From contig NZ_NEJH01000003.1 of assembly GCF_002113025.1 (NCBI RefSeq), forward strand, positions 372,001 through 436,000: a stretch of DNA of 64,000 nt, read 5' to 3'. A model generated the notes under the pieces. It did no database searches, had not been told where the DNA came from, and saw only the letters and a list, made by a program, of their open reading frames with translations. The translations under genes were made by a program, and so were the position numbers. Below, in pieces: positions 1-9,149 of this stretch (positions are counted from its first letter, which is position 1; every line of letters starts with the position of its first letter). This DNA comes from Pseudomonas sp. B28(2017). Its GTDB lineage: Bacteria; Pseudomonadota; Gammaproteobacteria; Pseudomonadales; Pseudomonadaceae.

Positions 1-815
1 AGCTCCGGTACATCAGCGGCGTTGGCGCCGGTCAGTTTGGCGATTTTCTGGACGGGCACCGAATCAACGGTCCATTGGTCCTTGTGGGCGGCATAGTCGG
101 CGAACGAATCCAGGGTGACCCTGGCGAACTTGGCCACGACCTCCGGATGTTTTTCGGCGTAATCCTTGCGCGCCACCCAGACCTCAAAGGTTGGTGCACC
201 CCATTGGCCTACCTGCGCAGCGTCGGTCAGGGTCTTGCCAGTCTTGCGGATTTCCCCCAGGGCGGGCGACCAGACAAACGCGCCATCAATATCGCCGCGC
301 TTCCAGGCTGCCGCGATTTCCGCCGGCTGCAGGTTCACCACTTTGACTTTCGAGCTGTCCAGGCCCCAGTGTTTCAGCGCACCGAGCAGGCTGTAGTGGG
401 AGGTTGAAACGAAAGGCGTGGCGATGGTCTTTCCGATCAGATCTTGCGGTTTTTCAATGCCGCTGCCGTTGCGTACCACCAGCGCTTCGGCGGCATTGAT
501 CTGGGCCGAGACGATGAACGCGACGATCGGCAGGTTGCGCGAGGCGGCAGCGGCCAGCGGACTGGAGCCGAGATTGCCGATTTGCACATCGCCCGAGGCA
601 ATCGCCGTGACCACTTCCGGACCGCTGTTGAAGCGCCGCCAGTCGATGGGCTGGCCGATGGTTTTTTCATAAAGGCCATCGGCCTGGGGGACTTTGCTGG
701 GGTCGATTCCGGTTTGATAGCCGACGGTGAGGTTCGCTGCCTGTGCCGTGAAAGAAAATGCCAGCGATACACAAACTGTAACAATTGATCCGGATAGTGC
801 GCGTTTGGTCGTCAT
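1..815 (-). CDS. tauA: Taurine ABC transporter substrate-binding protein TauA (3' end outside window)
   Basis: This is the periplasmic binding protein that captures taurine for the TauABC importer under sulfate starvation. Read leftward from the ATG at 815-813, the frame stays open to the window edge (about 271 residues seen). It begins with an export signal ending near SFTAQA, followed by NLTVGYQTGIDPSK, and continues with DWRRFNSGPEVVTAIASGD and IGNLGSSPLAAAASR, as in TauA/SsuA-type proteins. tauBCD would be expected further left. It is divergent from the porin at 1180, across a dyad-rich intergenic region. The alternative is another sulfonate- or nitrate-type binding protein, but the lsfA and ssu neighbours favour TauA. 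Confidence 0.85.
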   Translation of the reverse strand, partial: MTTKRALSGSIVTVCVSLAFSFTAQAANLTVGYQTGIDPSKVPQADGLYEKTIGQPIDWRRFNSGPEVVTAIASGDVQIGNLGSSPLAAAASRNLPIVAFIVSAQINAAEALVVRNGSGIEKPQDLIGKTIATPFVSTSHYSLLGALKHWGLDSSKVKVVNLQPAEIAAAWKRGDIDGAFVWSPALGEIRKTGKTLTDAAQVGQWGAPTFEVWVARKDYAEKHPEVVAKFARVTLDSFADYAAHKDQWTVDSVPVQKIAKLTGANAADVPE

Positions 816-1179
816 GGGATCGCCTTTGGGTAAAGGATTTGTTTCCGATTTATGTAGGAAACTAAACGATCTAAAAAATAGAAAATAAATACCGTTTAGT
901 AATTAGCTTATGGGCAGAACCGTCTATTCTGGGGTAATCGTGCAGTGGGGAGCTAAATTCCTAAACGGTATTAGAAAAGAATCGGGTAATTCTTTTCAGG
1001 TTCATGACGAAATCATGACCCTGCAGGGACCAAAAAATCGGGGATTAGACTATGGTCGTAGACACATATGGTTACGATTGACTTATGGGTCACGGTCTGG
1101 CGCTAATCGCGCATCTTAGGATTTCGGGCGTCGACTCGAGACCAGGAATACAAGAATTAGAATCGAGAGGAGCTACACA
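816..1179. promoter_or_regulatory. Divergent tauA/porin control region with several dyads
   Basis: This 364-base stretch between divergent genes holds no convincing gene. It is AT-rich near tauA and contains CTAAACG at 862-868, its inverse CGTTTAG at 893-899, and CTAAACG again at 961-967. The last two are extended to an 11-bp perfect inverted pair, ATACCGTTTAG (889-899) and CTAAACGGTAT (961-971). Further dyads are AAAAGAAT/ATTCTTTT (975-982 and 989-996) and two TCATGA copies (1002-1007, 1013-1018). A regulator of the tau or porin gene probably binds here, but which one cannot be read from sequence. Confidence 0.5.
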
Positions 1180-2520
1180 ATGAACAAGTCCAACTTGGCT
1201 TTGGCCGTGGCCATAGGGGTTTTGGCGCAGCAGGCAGGCGCCGCGGGGTTCCTGGAAGACAGCAAGGCTTCCATCAGCTCTCGCACCATGTATTACGACG
1301 CCGATGTGCGCGAAGGTGCGAGCACGCCTGCTAACCGTCAGCGAGAAACCGCAGAGGGTCTGAAGTTCGATTACCTGTCCGGTTTTACCCAGGGTACCGT
1401 AGGTTTTGGTATCGACGCCCAGGCTCTGGTGGGTATCCACCTGGATGGCGGCAAGGGACATCACCCGACCGGTAATGCCAACTCCTTCTTCCCTAGCGAT
1501 GGCAAAGAGGCGGCCGACGAGTGGAGCCGTCTGGATGGCAACGTCAAGGCGCGCTTCTCGAAGACCGAAGCCCACCTGGGTGGTGCTCTGGCACCTAACC
1601 TGCCGATCCTGATCGCGAACGACAGCCGTTTGCTGCCGCAGACCTTTGACGGTGGCACCATCACCTCCAAAGAAATCGACAACGTGACCTTCAACCTGGG
1701 TCAACTGGAGCACGCGTCGGGTCGTGCCTCCTCGAACCGCACTGGCCTGTCTGTGGCTGGCGCGACTGAGGACAGCAACCAGTTCCGTTACGCCGGTGCC
1801 GACTGGAAGGTCACCAAAGACCTCCTGCTGCAGTACTACTACGCGAACCTGGAAGACTTCTACAAACAGAACTTCCTCGGCCTGGTGCACGTCTACCCGA
1901 TCGCGGCCAACCAGTCGTTCAAGACCGATATTCGCTACTTCGACAGCAGCTCCGACGGCAAGAACGGTGACCCAGGTTTCCGTTTCAACAACAACAACGG
2001 TTTCGCCAAGAACCCGGGCGAGGTCGATAACAAGACCTGGAGCGCCACATTCACCTATACCCTGGGTGGCAGCGCGTTCCTGCTCGGCCATCAGCGTGTC
2101 AACGATGACGGCGGCTTCGTGTTCCTGAACCAGGGCAGCCTGATCGATGACAAAGGTCGCCAGGAAGGTGCCGGCGGCTCCAGCTTCTACTCGTTTACCG
2201 ATGCCACGGTGGGCAGCTTCATCCGCGCCGGTGAAAACACCACGTACGGTCAGTACTCCTATGACTTCGCCTCCCTGGGCGTACCAGGCCTGAAAGCTTC
2301 GATTGCTTACCTGAACGGCCAGGACATCAAGGCTACCAACGGTGTTGGCAAAGACCTGAGCGAGCACGAGACTGACGCGCGTATTGACTACGTGATCCAA
2401 ACGGGCGTGCTGAAAGGCTTTGGTACGACGCTGCGTCACGGTACCTACCGTGGCAACACCAGCACCCTTGATCAAGACCAGACCCGTCTGATCTTCAACT
2501 ACACCTACAGCTTCATGTAA
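1180..2520 (+). CDS. OprD-family outer-membrane porin (copy 1)
   Basis: This is a 446-residue outer-membrane beta-barrel of the OprD/OprE substrate-specific porin family, which lets small anions, amino acids or similar solutes cross the outer membrane. A signal peptide (MNKSNLALAVAIGVLAQQAGA) precedes the mature start. Family features include GLKFDYLSGFTQGTVGFGID, RLLPQTFDGG, the YYANLEDFYKQNFLGL segment and a C-terminal aromatic strand (FNYTYSFM). The RBS GAGAGGAG precedes the ATG. Its place between tauA and lsfA suggests sulfonate uptake, but the substrate cannot be read from sequence. A paralogue follows at 2933, and a terminator lies just after the gene. Confidence 0.9.
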   Translation: MNKSNLALAVAIGVLAQQAGAAGFLEDSKASISSRTMYYDADVREGASTPANRQRETAEGLKFDYLSGFTQGTVGFGIDAQALVGIHLDGGKGHHPTGNANSFFPSDGKEAADEWSRLDGNVKARFSKTEAHLGGALAPNLPILIANDSRLLPQTFDGGTITSKEIDNVTFNLGQLEHASGRASSNRTGLSVAGATEDSNQFRYAGADWKVTKDLLLQYYYANLEDFYKQNFLGLVHVYPIAANQSFKTDIRYFDSSSDGKNGDPGFRFNNNNGFAKNPGEVDNKTWSATFTYTLGGSAFLLGHQRVNDDGGFVFLNQGSLIDDKGRQEGAGGSSFYSFTDATVGSFIRAGENTTYGQYSYDFASLGVPGLKASIAYLNGQDIKATNGVGKDLSEHETDARIDYVIQTGVLKGFGTTLRHGTYRGNTSTLDQDQTRLIFNYTYSFM

Positions 2521-2530
2521 TAGCCACAAG

Positions 2531-2563
2531 AAAAAGCCCCGTCCATTGGCGGGGCTTTTTTTC
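2531..2563 (+). terminator. Rho-independent terminator after porin copy 1
   Basis: AAAGCCCC (2533-2540) pairs with GGGGCTTT (2551-2558) and is followed by a T run. It separates the first porin transcript from the second. Confidence 0.85.
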
Positions 2564-2932
2564 GTACAGAGCTTTATATTCCATAAACAAAGATGCTATT
2601 TCTTTTTTATTCTTTTTAGTTTTTTTATCCGCACACTAAAGTGCGCCTGTCCGACACTCATCCCTGAGCTCGGATTTGGCAATTTCGTCCCTCGACAATC
2701 GATCAGGTTCAGGAATCGGCCTTGGTGCCGATACCTCGGTTCTGCCGTGGGAAGTCATATTCCATAGTGATATTAAAAAGGCTCAATAAATTCTTTTTGG
2801 CTTTAATGCCATGTATCCTGCGGCCCGCAAAACGACCGGCTTAGACGGTTTGCCGCGAAATTATGCATTCAGGATCCCGGGCAATCGATTCGGGACCAGA
2901 AACATCAGAATTAGAAACGAGAGGAGCGAAAC
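2564..2932 (+). promoter_or_regulatory. Intergenic region upstream of porin copy 2
   Basis: There is no credible gene in this 369-base stretch: the one short reading frame here has no RBS and low-complexity composition. It is T-rich at its start and ends in a 5' leader (about 2887-2932) that closely matches the leader of porin copy 1 (about 1133-1179), including a shared AGAATTAGAA segment and GAGAGGAG RBS. Porin copy 2 therefore probably has its own promoter, but no confident -35/-10 pair was found. Confidence 0.45.
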
Positions 2933-4276
2933 ATGAACAAGTCCACCCTGGCCATGGCTGTGGCCGTCGGGGTATTAGCCCAGCAGGCAAGCGCCGCGGG
3001 TTTTATCGAAGACAGCAAGGCAACATTGGGGCTGCGTAACTTCTACATCAACACTGACTACCGTGACGGTGCCGGTGCCAACAAGAACGAAGAATGGGGC
3101 CAGGGCTTCGATCTGCGTTTCATCTCCGGCTACACCCAGGGCACCGTCGGCTTCGGTATCGATGCGATCGGCCTGTTGGGCGTCAAGCTGGATTCGGGTG
3201 GCGGCACCAACGGCGCCACGGCGACCTCTTACGGCGGCACGGTTTTCCCGAGTAAATCCAACGGCGAGGCGGTAGATGATTTCTCCAGCCTGGGCCTGAC
3301 CGCCAAAGCCAAGGTTTCCCAGACCGAACTGAAGCTGGGCACCCTGCAGCCGAAAAACCCGGTGATCGTGACCAACGATGGCCGCTTGCTGCCGCAAACC
3401 TGGCAGGGTGGCCAGATCACGTCCGGCGACATCAAGGATCTGACGCTGGTCGGTGGCCAGATCGAAGCCGTCAAAGGCCGTAACTCCAGCAACAATGAGC
3501 AGATGTCGATTTCGGGCGCGAACACTCGCGGCACCAAATTCCGCGACAGTAACAAGTTCATCTATGCCGGTGGCGACTACAAGATCACCAAGGACCTGAC
3601 TGCCCAGTACTACTACGGCAACCTGGAAGAGTTCTACAAGCAACACTTCCTGGGTCTGGTTCACAACTGGGCTATCGGCCCTGGCGTGTTGAAGTCGGAC
3701 TTCCGTTACTTCAACAGCTCCGACGACGGTGCCAACGGTCACGACCCTCTGTTCTTCAGCACTGGCAACTACAGCGGTGCAGCCAACGGTAAAGGCAAGG
3801 TCGACAACAACCTGTACAGCGGCCTGTTCCTGTACAGCGTTGCCGGTCACACCTTCGGTGGCGGATACCAGGTCAGCAACGGCAGCAGCGACTTCCCTTG
3901 GCTGAACCAGGGCGACGGTTCGTCGAACTACACCATCACTGACTCGCAAATCCAGAAGTTCGGCCGTGCCGGCGAGAAGACCTGGCAGGCACGCTACTCG
4001 TTCGACTTCGCCAAGGTCGGCGTACCTGGCCTGACGGCGGGTCTGGTGTACTTGCATGGCGACGATATCGACACCGTCAACGCCAAGGGTGGCGAGGCGG
4101 CCAATGGTGCTTCCGAGTGGGAGCGCGATCTGAGCGTGGCTTACGTCGTTCAGGAAGGTCCGCTGAAGAACCTGGGTCTGGCGTGGAAAAACGCTACCTG
4201 GCGCACCGACCTGCCGAACACCCGTTCGCAGGACGAAAACCGCCTGATCGTCAGCTACTCGATCCCGCTGTTGTAA
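2933..4276 (+). CDS. OprD-family outer-membrane porin (copy 2)
   Basis: This 447-residue paralogue of the gene at 1180 shares the signal peptide (MNKSTLAMAVAVGVLAQQASA), ISGYTQGTVGFGIDAIGLLGVKLD, RLLPQTWQGGQITSGD, YYYGNLEEFYKQHFLGLVHNW and a SYSIPLL C-terminus. It is an OprD/OprE-type barrel. The leader and first 40 codons are far more alike than the loop-coding middle, which suggests an old tandem duplication with loop divergence. It probably admits sulfonates or other small anions, by context only. It is bounded downstream by a strong terminator. Confidence 0.9.
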   Translation: MNKSTLAMAVAVGVLAQQASAAGFIEDSKATLGLRNFYINTDYRDGAGANKNEEWGQGFDLRFISGYTQGTVGFGIDAIGLLGVKLDSGGGTNGATATSYGGTVFPSKSNGEAVDDFSSLGLTAKAKVSQTELKLGTLQPKNPVIVTNDGRLLPQTWQGGQITSGDIKDLTLVGGQIEAVKGRNSSNNEQMSISGANTRGTKFRDSNKFIYAGGDYKITKDLTAQYYYGNLEEFYKQHFLGLVHNWAIGPGVLKSDFRYFNSSDDGANGHDPLFFSTGNYSGAANGKGKVDNNLYSGLFLYSVAGHTFGGGYQVSNGSSDFPWLNQGDGSSNYTITDSQIQKFGRAGEKTWQARYSFDFAKVGVPGLTAGLVYLHGDDIDTVNAKGGEAANGASEWERDLSVAYVVQEGPLKNLGLAWKNATWRTDLPNTRSQDENRLIVSYSIPLL

Positions 4277-4299
4277 TAGCGCTCGCGTAACCGAGACAA

Positions 4300-4338
4300 A
4301 AAAGCCCCGCCCGGTATTGCACCGGGCGGGGCTTTTAC
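4300..4338 (+). terminator. Rho-independent terminator after porin copy 2
   Basis: A 16-bp stem is formed by AAAAGCCCCGCCCGGT (4300-4315) and its complement at 4321-4336. It is GC-rich, with A and T flanks that would let it act in both directions. Confidence 0.85.
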
Positions 4339-4483
4339 ATTTTCAAGACGGGTTCACCCCCGTAATCCCGTCTTGAAGTTCCCTCTTTGCAGCAACTCAA
4401 GGCCTTCTCGAACCTTGTGGCCGATGTTCGGCGGGTTGTTCGCGCGCGTCCAGTGAACAGATCTTTAATATTTCATTATGATC

Positions 4484-4501
4484 TAAATAAATCGATATTT
4501 A
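4484..4501. promoter_or_regulatory. AT-rich dyad upstream of lsfA
   Basis: AATAAAT (4484-4490) and ATTTATT (4495-4501) form a perfect inverted repeat around CGAT, 67 bases before lsfA. A very similar dyad precedes ssuE. It is a candidate site for a shared sulfur-starvation regulator such as CysB. That role is inference only. Confidence 0.35.
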
Positions 4502-4567
4502 TTCTTTTTAATAGATAAAAAACACAGGCACAGTTGAACCCATCAAGCACTCAAAAGGAGCAGCACC

Positions 4568-5206
4568 ATGGGTCTCAGACTTGGCGACATCGCCCCCGAT
4601 TTCGAACAGAACTCCAGCGCCGGCATCATCCGATTCCACCAGTGGCTGGGCGATAGCTGGGGTGTGCTGTTTTCCCATCCGGCGGATTTCACGCCAGTGT
4701 GCACCACCGAACTGGGTTTCACCGCCAGGCTCAAGGAGGAATTCGCGGCGCGCGGCGTCAAGGCTATCGCCCTGTCCGTGGACCCCGTCGAGTCGCACCA
4801 CAGGTGGATCGAGGACATCAACGAAACCCAGGACACCGTGGTCAATTTTCCAATCCTGGATGACGCCGACCGCAAGGTCTCGGATCTCTACGACCTGATC
4901 CATCCCAACGCCAACGACACCCTGACCGTGCGTTCCCTGTTCGTGATCGACCCGAACAAAAAGGTCAGGCTGACGATTACCTACCCGGCGAGCACCGGCC
5001 GCAATTTCAATGAAATTCTGCGGGTGATCGACTCGCTGCAACTCACCGACAACTTCAAGGTGGCCACGCCGGCCAACTGGCAGGACGGTGACGAAGTGGT
5101 GATCGTGCCGTCGCTCAAGGATGAGGATGAAATCAAACAGCGCTTTCCCAAGGGTTATCGTGCCGTTAAGCCTTACTTGCGCCTGACGCCACAGCCGAAC
5201 CGGTAA
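4568..5206 (+). CDS. lsfA: 1-Cys peroxiredoxin LsfA
   Basis: This 212-residue thiol peroxidase of the Prx6/1-Cys class reduces hydrogen and organic peroxides. The peroxidatic motif is DFTPVCTTELG with Cys45, the only cysteine in the protein, so there is no resolving cysteine. The long C-terminal domain (ATPANWQDGDEVVIVPS and RFPKGYRAVKPYLRLTP) is typical of Prx6. The RBS AAAAGGAG lies 8 bases before the ATG. In P. putida, LsfA is known as a sulfate-starvation-induced protein, which fits its place just upstream of the ssu operon. It probably protects cells that grow on organosulfur sources. Confidence 0.93.
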   Translation: MGLRLGDIAPDFEQNSSAGIIRFHQWLGDSWGVLFSHPADFTPVCTTELGFTARLKEEFAARGVKAIALSVDPVESHHRWIEDINETQDTVVNFPILDDADRKVSDLYDLIHPNANDTLTVRSLFVIDPNKKVRLTITYPASTGRNFNEILRVIDSLQLTDNFKVATPANWQDGDEVVIVPSLKDEDEIKQRFPKGYRAVKPYLRLTPQPNR

Positions 5207-5238
5207 GTCTTCAGCATTTTTGGCGCAACTGATGCCGC

Positions 5239-5305
5239 CAACGCGAGCAGGCTCGCCCCACAGTTGATCGCGTACCCCTGTGGGAGCGAGCTTGCTCGCG
5301 ATGGC
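5239..5305. repeat. REP pair between lsfA and ssuE
   Basis: Two opposed GCGAGCAGGCTCGC-type palindromes flank about 30 bases; the second reads TGTGGGAGCGAGCTTGCTCG. Confidence 0.8.
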
Positions 5306-5358
5306 GCCCGTTCAGACGCAACAGGACTCAAAATTTGTACCCACAAAGCAGGGGATTT

Positions 5359-5385
5359 CAGGCCGTTTCGACGGCCTGTTTTTTT
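5359..5385 (+). terminator. Rho-independent terminator after lsfA
   Basis: CAGGCCGT (5359-5366), a TTCG loop and ACGGCCTG (5371-5378) are followed by T7. Confidence 0.85.
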
Positions 5386-5433
5386 GCCTGGAAGAAATGA
5401 GTTTTCATATCTCATAAAGGCATAACCAAATGA

Positions 5434-5448
5434 ATAAATATGATTTAT
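5434..5448. promoter_or_regulatory. AT-rich dyad upstream of ssuE
   Basis: ATAAAT (5434-5439), ATG and ATTTAT (5443-5448) form a perfect dyad about 87 bases before ssuE. It matches the core of the dyad before lsfA. It may be part of the ssu promoter or a CysB-type site (inference). Confidence 0.35.
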
Positions 5449-5534
5449 GGATATATTAATCAGCTGTTAAGGTCACTCCATCGAAGCGAGATCGCAAACC
5501 GCGAATCGCCAGCCCTACGCAAGGAATCGTCTGA

Positions 5535-6128
5535 ATGTTGGTTGTTTCACTCGGTGGCAGTCCCAGTCAGCGCTCTCGTTCAGGGGTGCTGTTGGATCGC
5601 TCCCGGCAATGGTTACAAGAGCAGGGCGTGGAAGTGGTGAGTTATCAGGTGCGGGACTTCCCGGCCGAGGACTTGCTGCACGCACGCTTCGACAGCCCCA
5701 AGGTAATCGACCTGCTGCAACAGATTGAAAACGCCGATGGCCTGCTGATCGCCACACCGGTTTACAAGGCATCGTTTTCCGGAGCCCTGAAAGTCGTGCT
5801 GGACCTGCTGCCCGAACGCGCCCTGAGCCACAAGGTTGTTTTGCCAATGGCCACTGGCGGCAGCATCGCCCACATGCTGGTGGTGGATTACGCGCTCAAG
5901 CCGGTGCTGTCGGCATTGAAGGCCCAGGAAATGCTGCAGGGGATTTTCGCCGTCGACAGCCAGATCGCTTACGGCGAAGGCAGCGCCCTGGCGCAATTGG
6001 CACCGGAGCTGGAGCAACGTCTACATGAAGCGCTGGAGCAGTTTTCCAGCGCCATGGCGCGACGGCCCAAGCCGCTCGATCCGAACCTGTTGAATGACCG
6101 TTTGTTGAGTGCTCGCTGGAGCATTTAA
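5535..6128 (+). CDS. ssuE: NAD(P)H-dependent FMN reductase SsuE
   Basis: SsuE supplies reduced FMN to the monooxygenase SsuD so that alkanesulfonates can be desulfonated in the cytosol. The 197-residue flavodoxin-like protein has the FMN-binding loop [11 protein letters not shown] (7-17) and [10 protein letters not shown] (74-83), which is typical of the SsuE branch. The gene opens the ssuEADCBF operon, and an AAGGA RBS precedes the ATG. All later genes are in the same direction with short gaps, and the group ends at a terminator near 10250. Confidence 0.94.
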   Translation: MLVVSLGGSPSQRSRSGVLLDRSRQWLQEQGVEVVSYQVRDFPAEDLLHARFDSPKVIDLLQQIENADGLLIATPVYKASFSGALKVVLDLLPERALSHKVVLPMATGGSIAHMLVVDYALKPVLSALKAQEMLQGIFAVDSQIAYGEGSALAQLAPELEQRLHEALEQFSSAMARRPKPLDPNLLNDRLLSARWSI

Positions 6129-6217
6129 GCCTCACCGAAAATTGAAGTACTGGCCTTACTCGCCCGCCAACGGGCAAGCAGGTGCAGCCAAAACCCAACT
6201 GCAAAAAGGAGAGCGCC

Positions 6218-7183
6218 ATGCGCCCTGTCATTTTGCGTCGTGGTCTGGTCGCTCTGTTTGCTGCGGCTTTGACCTTCGGCGCCATTACTCAAGCTCAGGC
6301 CGAGACATTGCGAATCGGCTATCAGAAATACGGCACCCTGGTGCTGCTCAAAGCCAAGGGCACCCTGGAAAAACGCCTCGCTGCCCAAGGCGTGGACGTG
6401 CAATGGACCGAATTCCCCGGTGGCCCTCAACTGCTGGAAGGCTTGAACGTCGGCTCCATCGACTTCGGCGTTACCGGTGAGACTCCGCCAGTGTTCGCTC
6501 AGGCGGCCGGTGCCGATTTGCTTTACGTCGCCTACGAACCACCAGCGCCGCACAGTGAGGCGATCCTGGTGCCGAAGGACTCGGCAATCAAGTCGGTGGC
6601 AGAGCTCAAGGGCAAGAAAGTCGTGCTCAACAAAGGCTCCAACGTGCACTACTTGCTGGTGCGTGCACTGGAAGACGCCGGCCTCAAATACACCGACATC
6701 CAGACCGTATTCCTGCCGCCGGCCGATGCCCGGGCCGCGTTCGAGCGTGGCAGCGTCGACGCCTGGGTCATCTGGGATCCGTACCAGGCTGCCGCCGAAC
6801 AGCAACTGCAAGCGCGCACCCTGCGTGATGGCCAGGGCATCGTCGACAACCATCAGTTCTACCTGGCGACCAAACCTTACGCGCAAAAGAATCCCGAGGT
6901 GATCAAGACCCTGGTGGAAGAAGTGCGGGCGGTGGGCGAGTGGTCCAGGGCCAATCCCCAGGACGTGACCCAGCAAGTGTCGCCACTGCTCGGCCTGTCG
7001 ACGGACATCACCCTGACCTCGGTGAAACGCCAGGGTTACGGCGCGCTGTTCCTCACGCCTGAAGTGGTCGCCGCACAGCAGAAAATCGCCGACAGCTTTT
7101 ACCAGCTCAAGCTGATTCCAAAGCAGCTCAGCATCAAAGACGTGATCTGGACGCCGCCGGCTGCCGTGGCCAAAGCCCAATAA
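6218..7183 (+). CDS. ssuA: Sulfonate ABC transporter substrate-binding protein SsuA
   Basis: SsuA is the periplasmic receptor for aliphatic sulfonates of the SsuABC importer. The 321-residue form starts at ATG 6218, preceded by AAAAGGAG; a longer frame from 6182 would lack an RBS and bury the signal peptide. The export signal ends at QAQA, followed by [40 protein letters not shown] and [17 protein letters not shown] are family hallmarks. It lies between ssuE and ssuD, 89 bases after ssuE. Confidence 0.94.
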   Translation: MRPVILRRGLVALFAAALTFGAITQAQAETLRIGYQKYGTLVLLKAKGTLEKRLAAQGVDVQWTEFPGGPQLLEGLNVGSIDFGVTGETPPVFAQAAGADLLYVAYEPPAPHSEAILVPKDSAIKSVAELKGKKVVLNKGSNVHYLLVRALEDAGLKYTDIQTVFLPPADARAAFERGSVDAWVIWDPYQAAAEQQLQARTLRDGQGIVDNHQFYLATKPYAQKNPEVIKTLVEEVRAVGEWSRANPQDVTQQVSPLLGLSTDITLTSVKRQGYGALFLTPEVVAAQQKIADSFYQLKLIPKQLSIKDVIWTPPAAVAKAQ

Positions 7184-7208
7184 TTCGATTCCCCAAGGAG
7201 ACCACTCC

Positions 7209-8357
7209 ATGAGCCTCAATATCTTCTGGTTCCTGCCTACCCACGGCGACGGCCATTACCTTGGCACCGCCGAAGGCGCCCGCGCCGTCGACCACGGCTA
7301 CCTGCAACAAGTCGCGCAAGCGGCGGATCGCCTGGGTTTCGGTGGGGTGCTGATTCCCACTGGCCGCTCTTGCGAAGATTCTTGGCTGGTGGCGGCGTCG
7401 CTGATCCCGGTGACCCAGCGCCTGAAGTTCCTTGTCGCCCTGCGCCCCGGGATCATTTCCCCGACGGTGGCGGCGCGTCAGGCCGCGACCCTGGATCGGC
7501 TGTCTGGCGGGCGGGCGTTGTTCAACCTGGTGACGGGCGGTGATCCGGAGGAGTTGGCGGGCGATGGTCTGTTCCTTAGCCACGAAGAGCGCTACCAGGC
7601 CTCTGTGGAGTTCACCCGCATCTGGCGCCGCGTGCTGGAAGGCGAAACCGTCGATTACGACGGCCAGCACATCAGCGTGAAGGGTGCGAAGTTGCTCTAT
7701 CCGCCAATCCAGCAGCCGCGTCCGCCGCTGTACTTCGGCGGCTCGTCGGAAGCCGCGCAAGACCTGGCGGCAGAGCAGGTGGAAATGGTCCTGACCTGGG
7801 GCGAACCACCGGCCGCCGTCGCGGAAAAAATCGAACAGGTCCGCGTCAAAGCCGCCAAGCTCGGACGCACCGTGCGCTTCGGTATTCGCCTGCACGTGAT
7901 TGTGCGTGAAACCAACGATGAGGCCTGGCAAGCCGCGGATCGACTGATCTCCCATCTCGACGACGACACCATCGCTCGTGCCCAGGCTTCGCTGGCGCGT
8001 TTCGATTCGGTCGGCCAGCAACGCATGGCCGCATTGCATGGCGGCAACCGCGACAATCTGGAGGTCAGTCCTAACCTGTGGGCCGGTGTTGGTCTGGTGC
8101 GCGGCGGTGCCGGCACGGCGCTGGTGGGCGATGGTCCGACCGTGGCCGCCCGCGTGAAGGAGTACGCGGACCTGGGTATCGACACGTTTATTTTTTCCGG
8201 ATACCCACACCTGGAAGAGTCGTATCGGGTGGCGGAGTTGTTGTTCCCGCACCTCGATGTCGAGCGCCCGGAACTGCCGAAAAGTGCCGGCTACGTCAGC
8301 CCGTTCGGCGAGATGGTCGCCAACGACATTCTGCCCAAAGCCGCGTCCCAGAGCTGA
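7209..8357 (+). CDS. ssuD: FMNH2-dependent alkanesulfonate monooxygenase SsuD
   Basis: SsuD cleaves the C-S bond of alkanesulfonates with oxygen and FMNH2 from SsuE, giving sulfite and an aldehyde. This is a 382-residue TIM barrel of the bacterial luciferase family, with the SsuD-type start [28 protein letters not shown] (Cys55, matching the active-site cysteine of E. coli SsuD), [15 protein letters not shown] and a C-terminal [21 protein letters not shown]. The RBS AAGGAG precedes the ATG, 25 bases after ssuA. The length is normal for the family. Confidence 0.96.
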   Translation: MSLNIFWFLPTHGDGHYLGTAEGARAVDHGYLQQVAQAADRLGFGGVLIPTGRSCEDSWLVAASLIPVTQRLKFLVALRPGIISPTVAARQAATLDRLSGGRALFNLVTGGDPEELAGDGLFLSHEERYQASVEFTRIWRRVLEGETVDYDGQHISVKGAKLLYPPIQQPRPPLYFGGSSEAAQDLAAEQVEMVLTWGEPPAAVAEKIEQVRVKAAKLGRTVRFGIRLHVIVRETNDEAWQAADRLISHLDDDTIARAQASLARFDSVGQQRMAALHGGNRDNLEVSPNLWAGVGLVRGGAGTALVGDGPTVAARVKEYADLGIDTFIFSGYPHLEESYRVAELLFPHLDVERPELPKSAGYVSPFGEMVANDILPKAASQS

Positions 8358-8366
8358 GGCGCAGTC

Positions 8367-9149
8367 ATGAAGAAAATCATCCACAGCCTGGCGCCCTGGG
8401 CATTGCCGGTGTTGCTGCTGGCGGTGTGGCAGTTGAGTGTGTCGGTGGGCTGGTTGTCGACACGGATTCTGCCGGCACCGATCGCCGTGATCGAAGCCGG
8501 CGTGAGCCTGGTGCGCAGCGGCGAAATCTGGACGCACCTGGCCATCAGTGGCTGGCGTGCCGCGTTGGGTTTCATCATTGGCGGCGGCATCGGTCTGACC
8601 CTGGGCTTTATAACCGGCCTGTCGAAGTGGGGCGAGCGCCTGCTCGACAGTTCGGTACAGATGATCCGCAACGTGCCGCACCTGGCGCTGATTCCGCTGG
8701 TGATTCTCTGGTTCGGCATCGACGAGTCGGCGAAGATTTTCCTGGTGGCGCTGGGCACGTTGTTCCCGATTTACCTCAACACCTATCACGGCATTCGCAA
8801 CGTCGACCCGGCGCTGGTGGAGATGTCGCGTAGCTATGGCCTGACCGGTTTCAGCCTGTTCTGGCAGGTGATTCTGCCAGGGGCGCTGCCTTCGATTCTG
8901 GTCGGCGTGCGTTTTGCCCTGGGTTTTATGTGGCTGACGCTGATCGTCGCGGAAACCATTTCCGCGAGTTCCGGCATCGGCTACCTGGCCATGAATGCCC
9001 GGGAGTTTTTGCAGACTGACGTGGTGGTGCTGGCGATCCTGTTGTACGCGGTGCTCGGCAAGCTGGCCGACCTCGCGGCCCGTGGACTTGAGCGTGTGTG
9101 GCTGCGCTGGCACCCGGCGTATCAGGTTGCCAAGGGAGGTGCGGCATGA
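8367..9149 (+). CDS. ssuC: Sulfonate ABC transporter permease SsuC
   Basis: This is the inner-membrane channel subunit of the SsuABC importer. The 260 residues contain about six hydrophobic helices, starting at [15 protein letters not shown]. The EAA-type loop that contacts the ATPase is seen around [23 protein letters not shown]. The start is 9 bases after ssuD, and the stop overlaps the ssuB start as ATGA, which implies coupled translation. Confidence 0.94.
   Translation: MKKIIHSLAPWALPVLLLAVWQLSVSVGWLSTRILPAPIAVIEAGVSLVRSGEIWTHLAISGWRAALGFIIGGGIGLTLGFITGLSKWGERLLDSSVQMIRNVPHLALIPLVILWFGIDESAKIFLVALGTLFPIYLNTYHGIRNVDPALVEMSRSYGLTGFSLFWQVILPGALPSILVGVRFALGFMWLTLIVAETISASSGIGYLAMNAREFLQTDVVVLAILLYAVLGKLADLAARGLERVWLRWHPAYQVAKGGAA

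Larger units (their letters stand above)
5207..5534. other. lsfA-ssuE intergenic region
   Basis: This 328-base gap has no gene. It holds, in order, a REP pair (5239-5305), a terminator (5359-5385), an AT-rich segment with a dyad (5434-5448) that is likely part of the ssu promoter region, and the ssuE leader. Confidence 0.6.

Noticed and set aside
910..1119. Short frame between tauA and the porin as a possible small gene
   Set aside because: It has no RBS or recognisable sequence, and it overlaps several dyads of the control region.
1090..2529. 479-codon minus-strand frame antisense to porin copy 1
   Set aside because: The porin has a signal peptide, RBS and terminator; the antisense frame has none of these.
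2546..2767. 73-codon frame after porin copy 1
   Set aside because: It starts in the terminator and has phenylalanine-rich low-complexity sequence from T runs.
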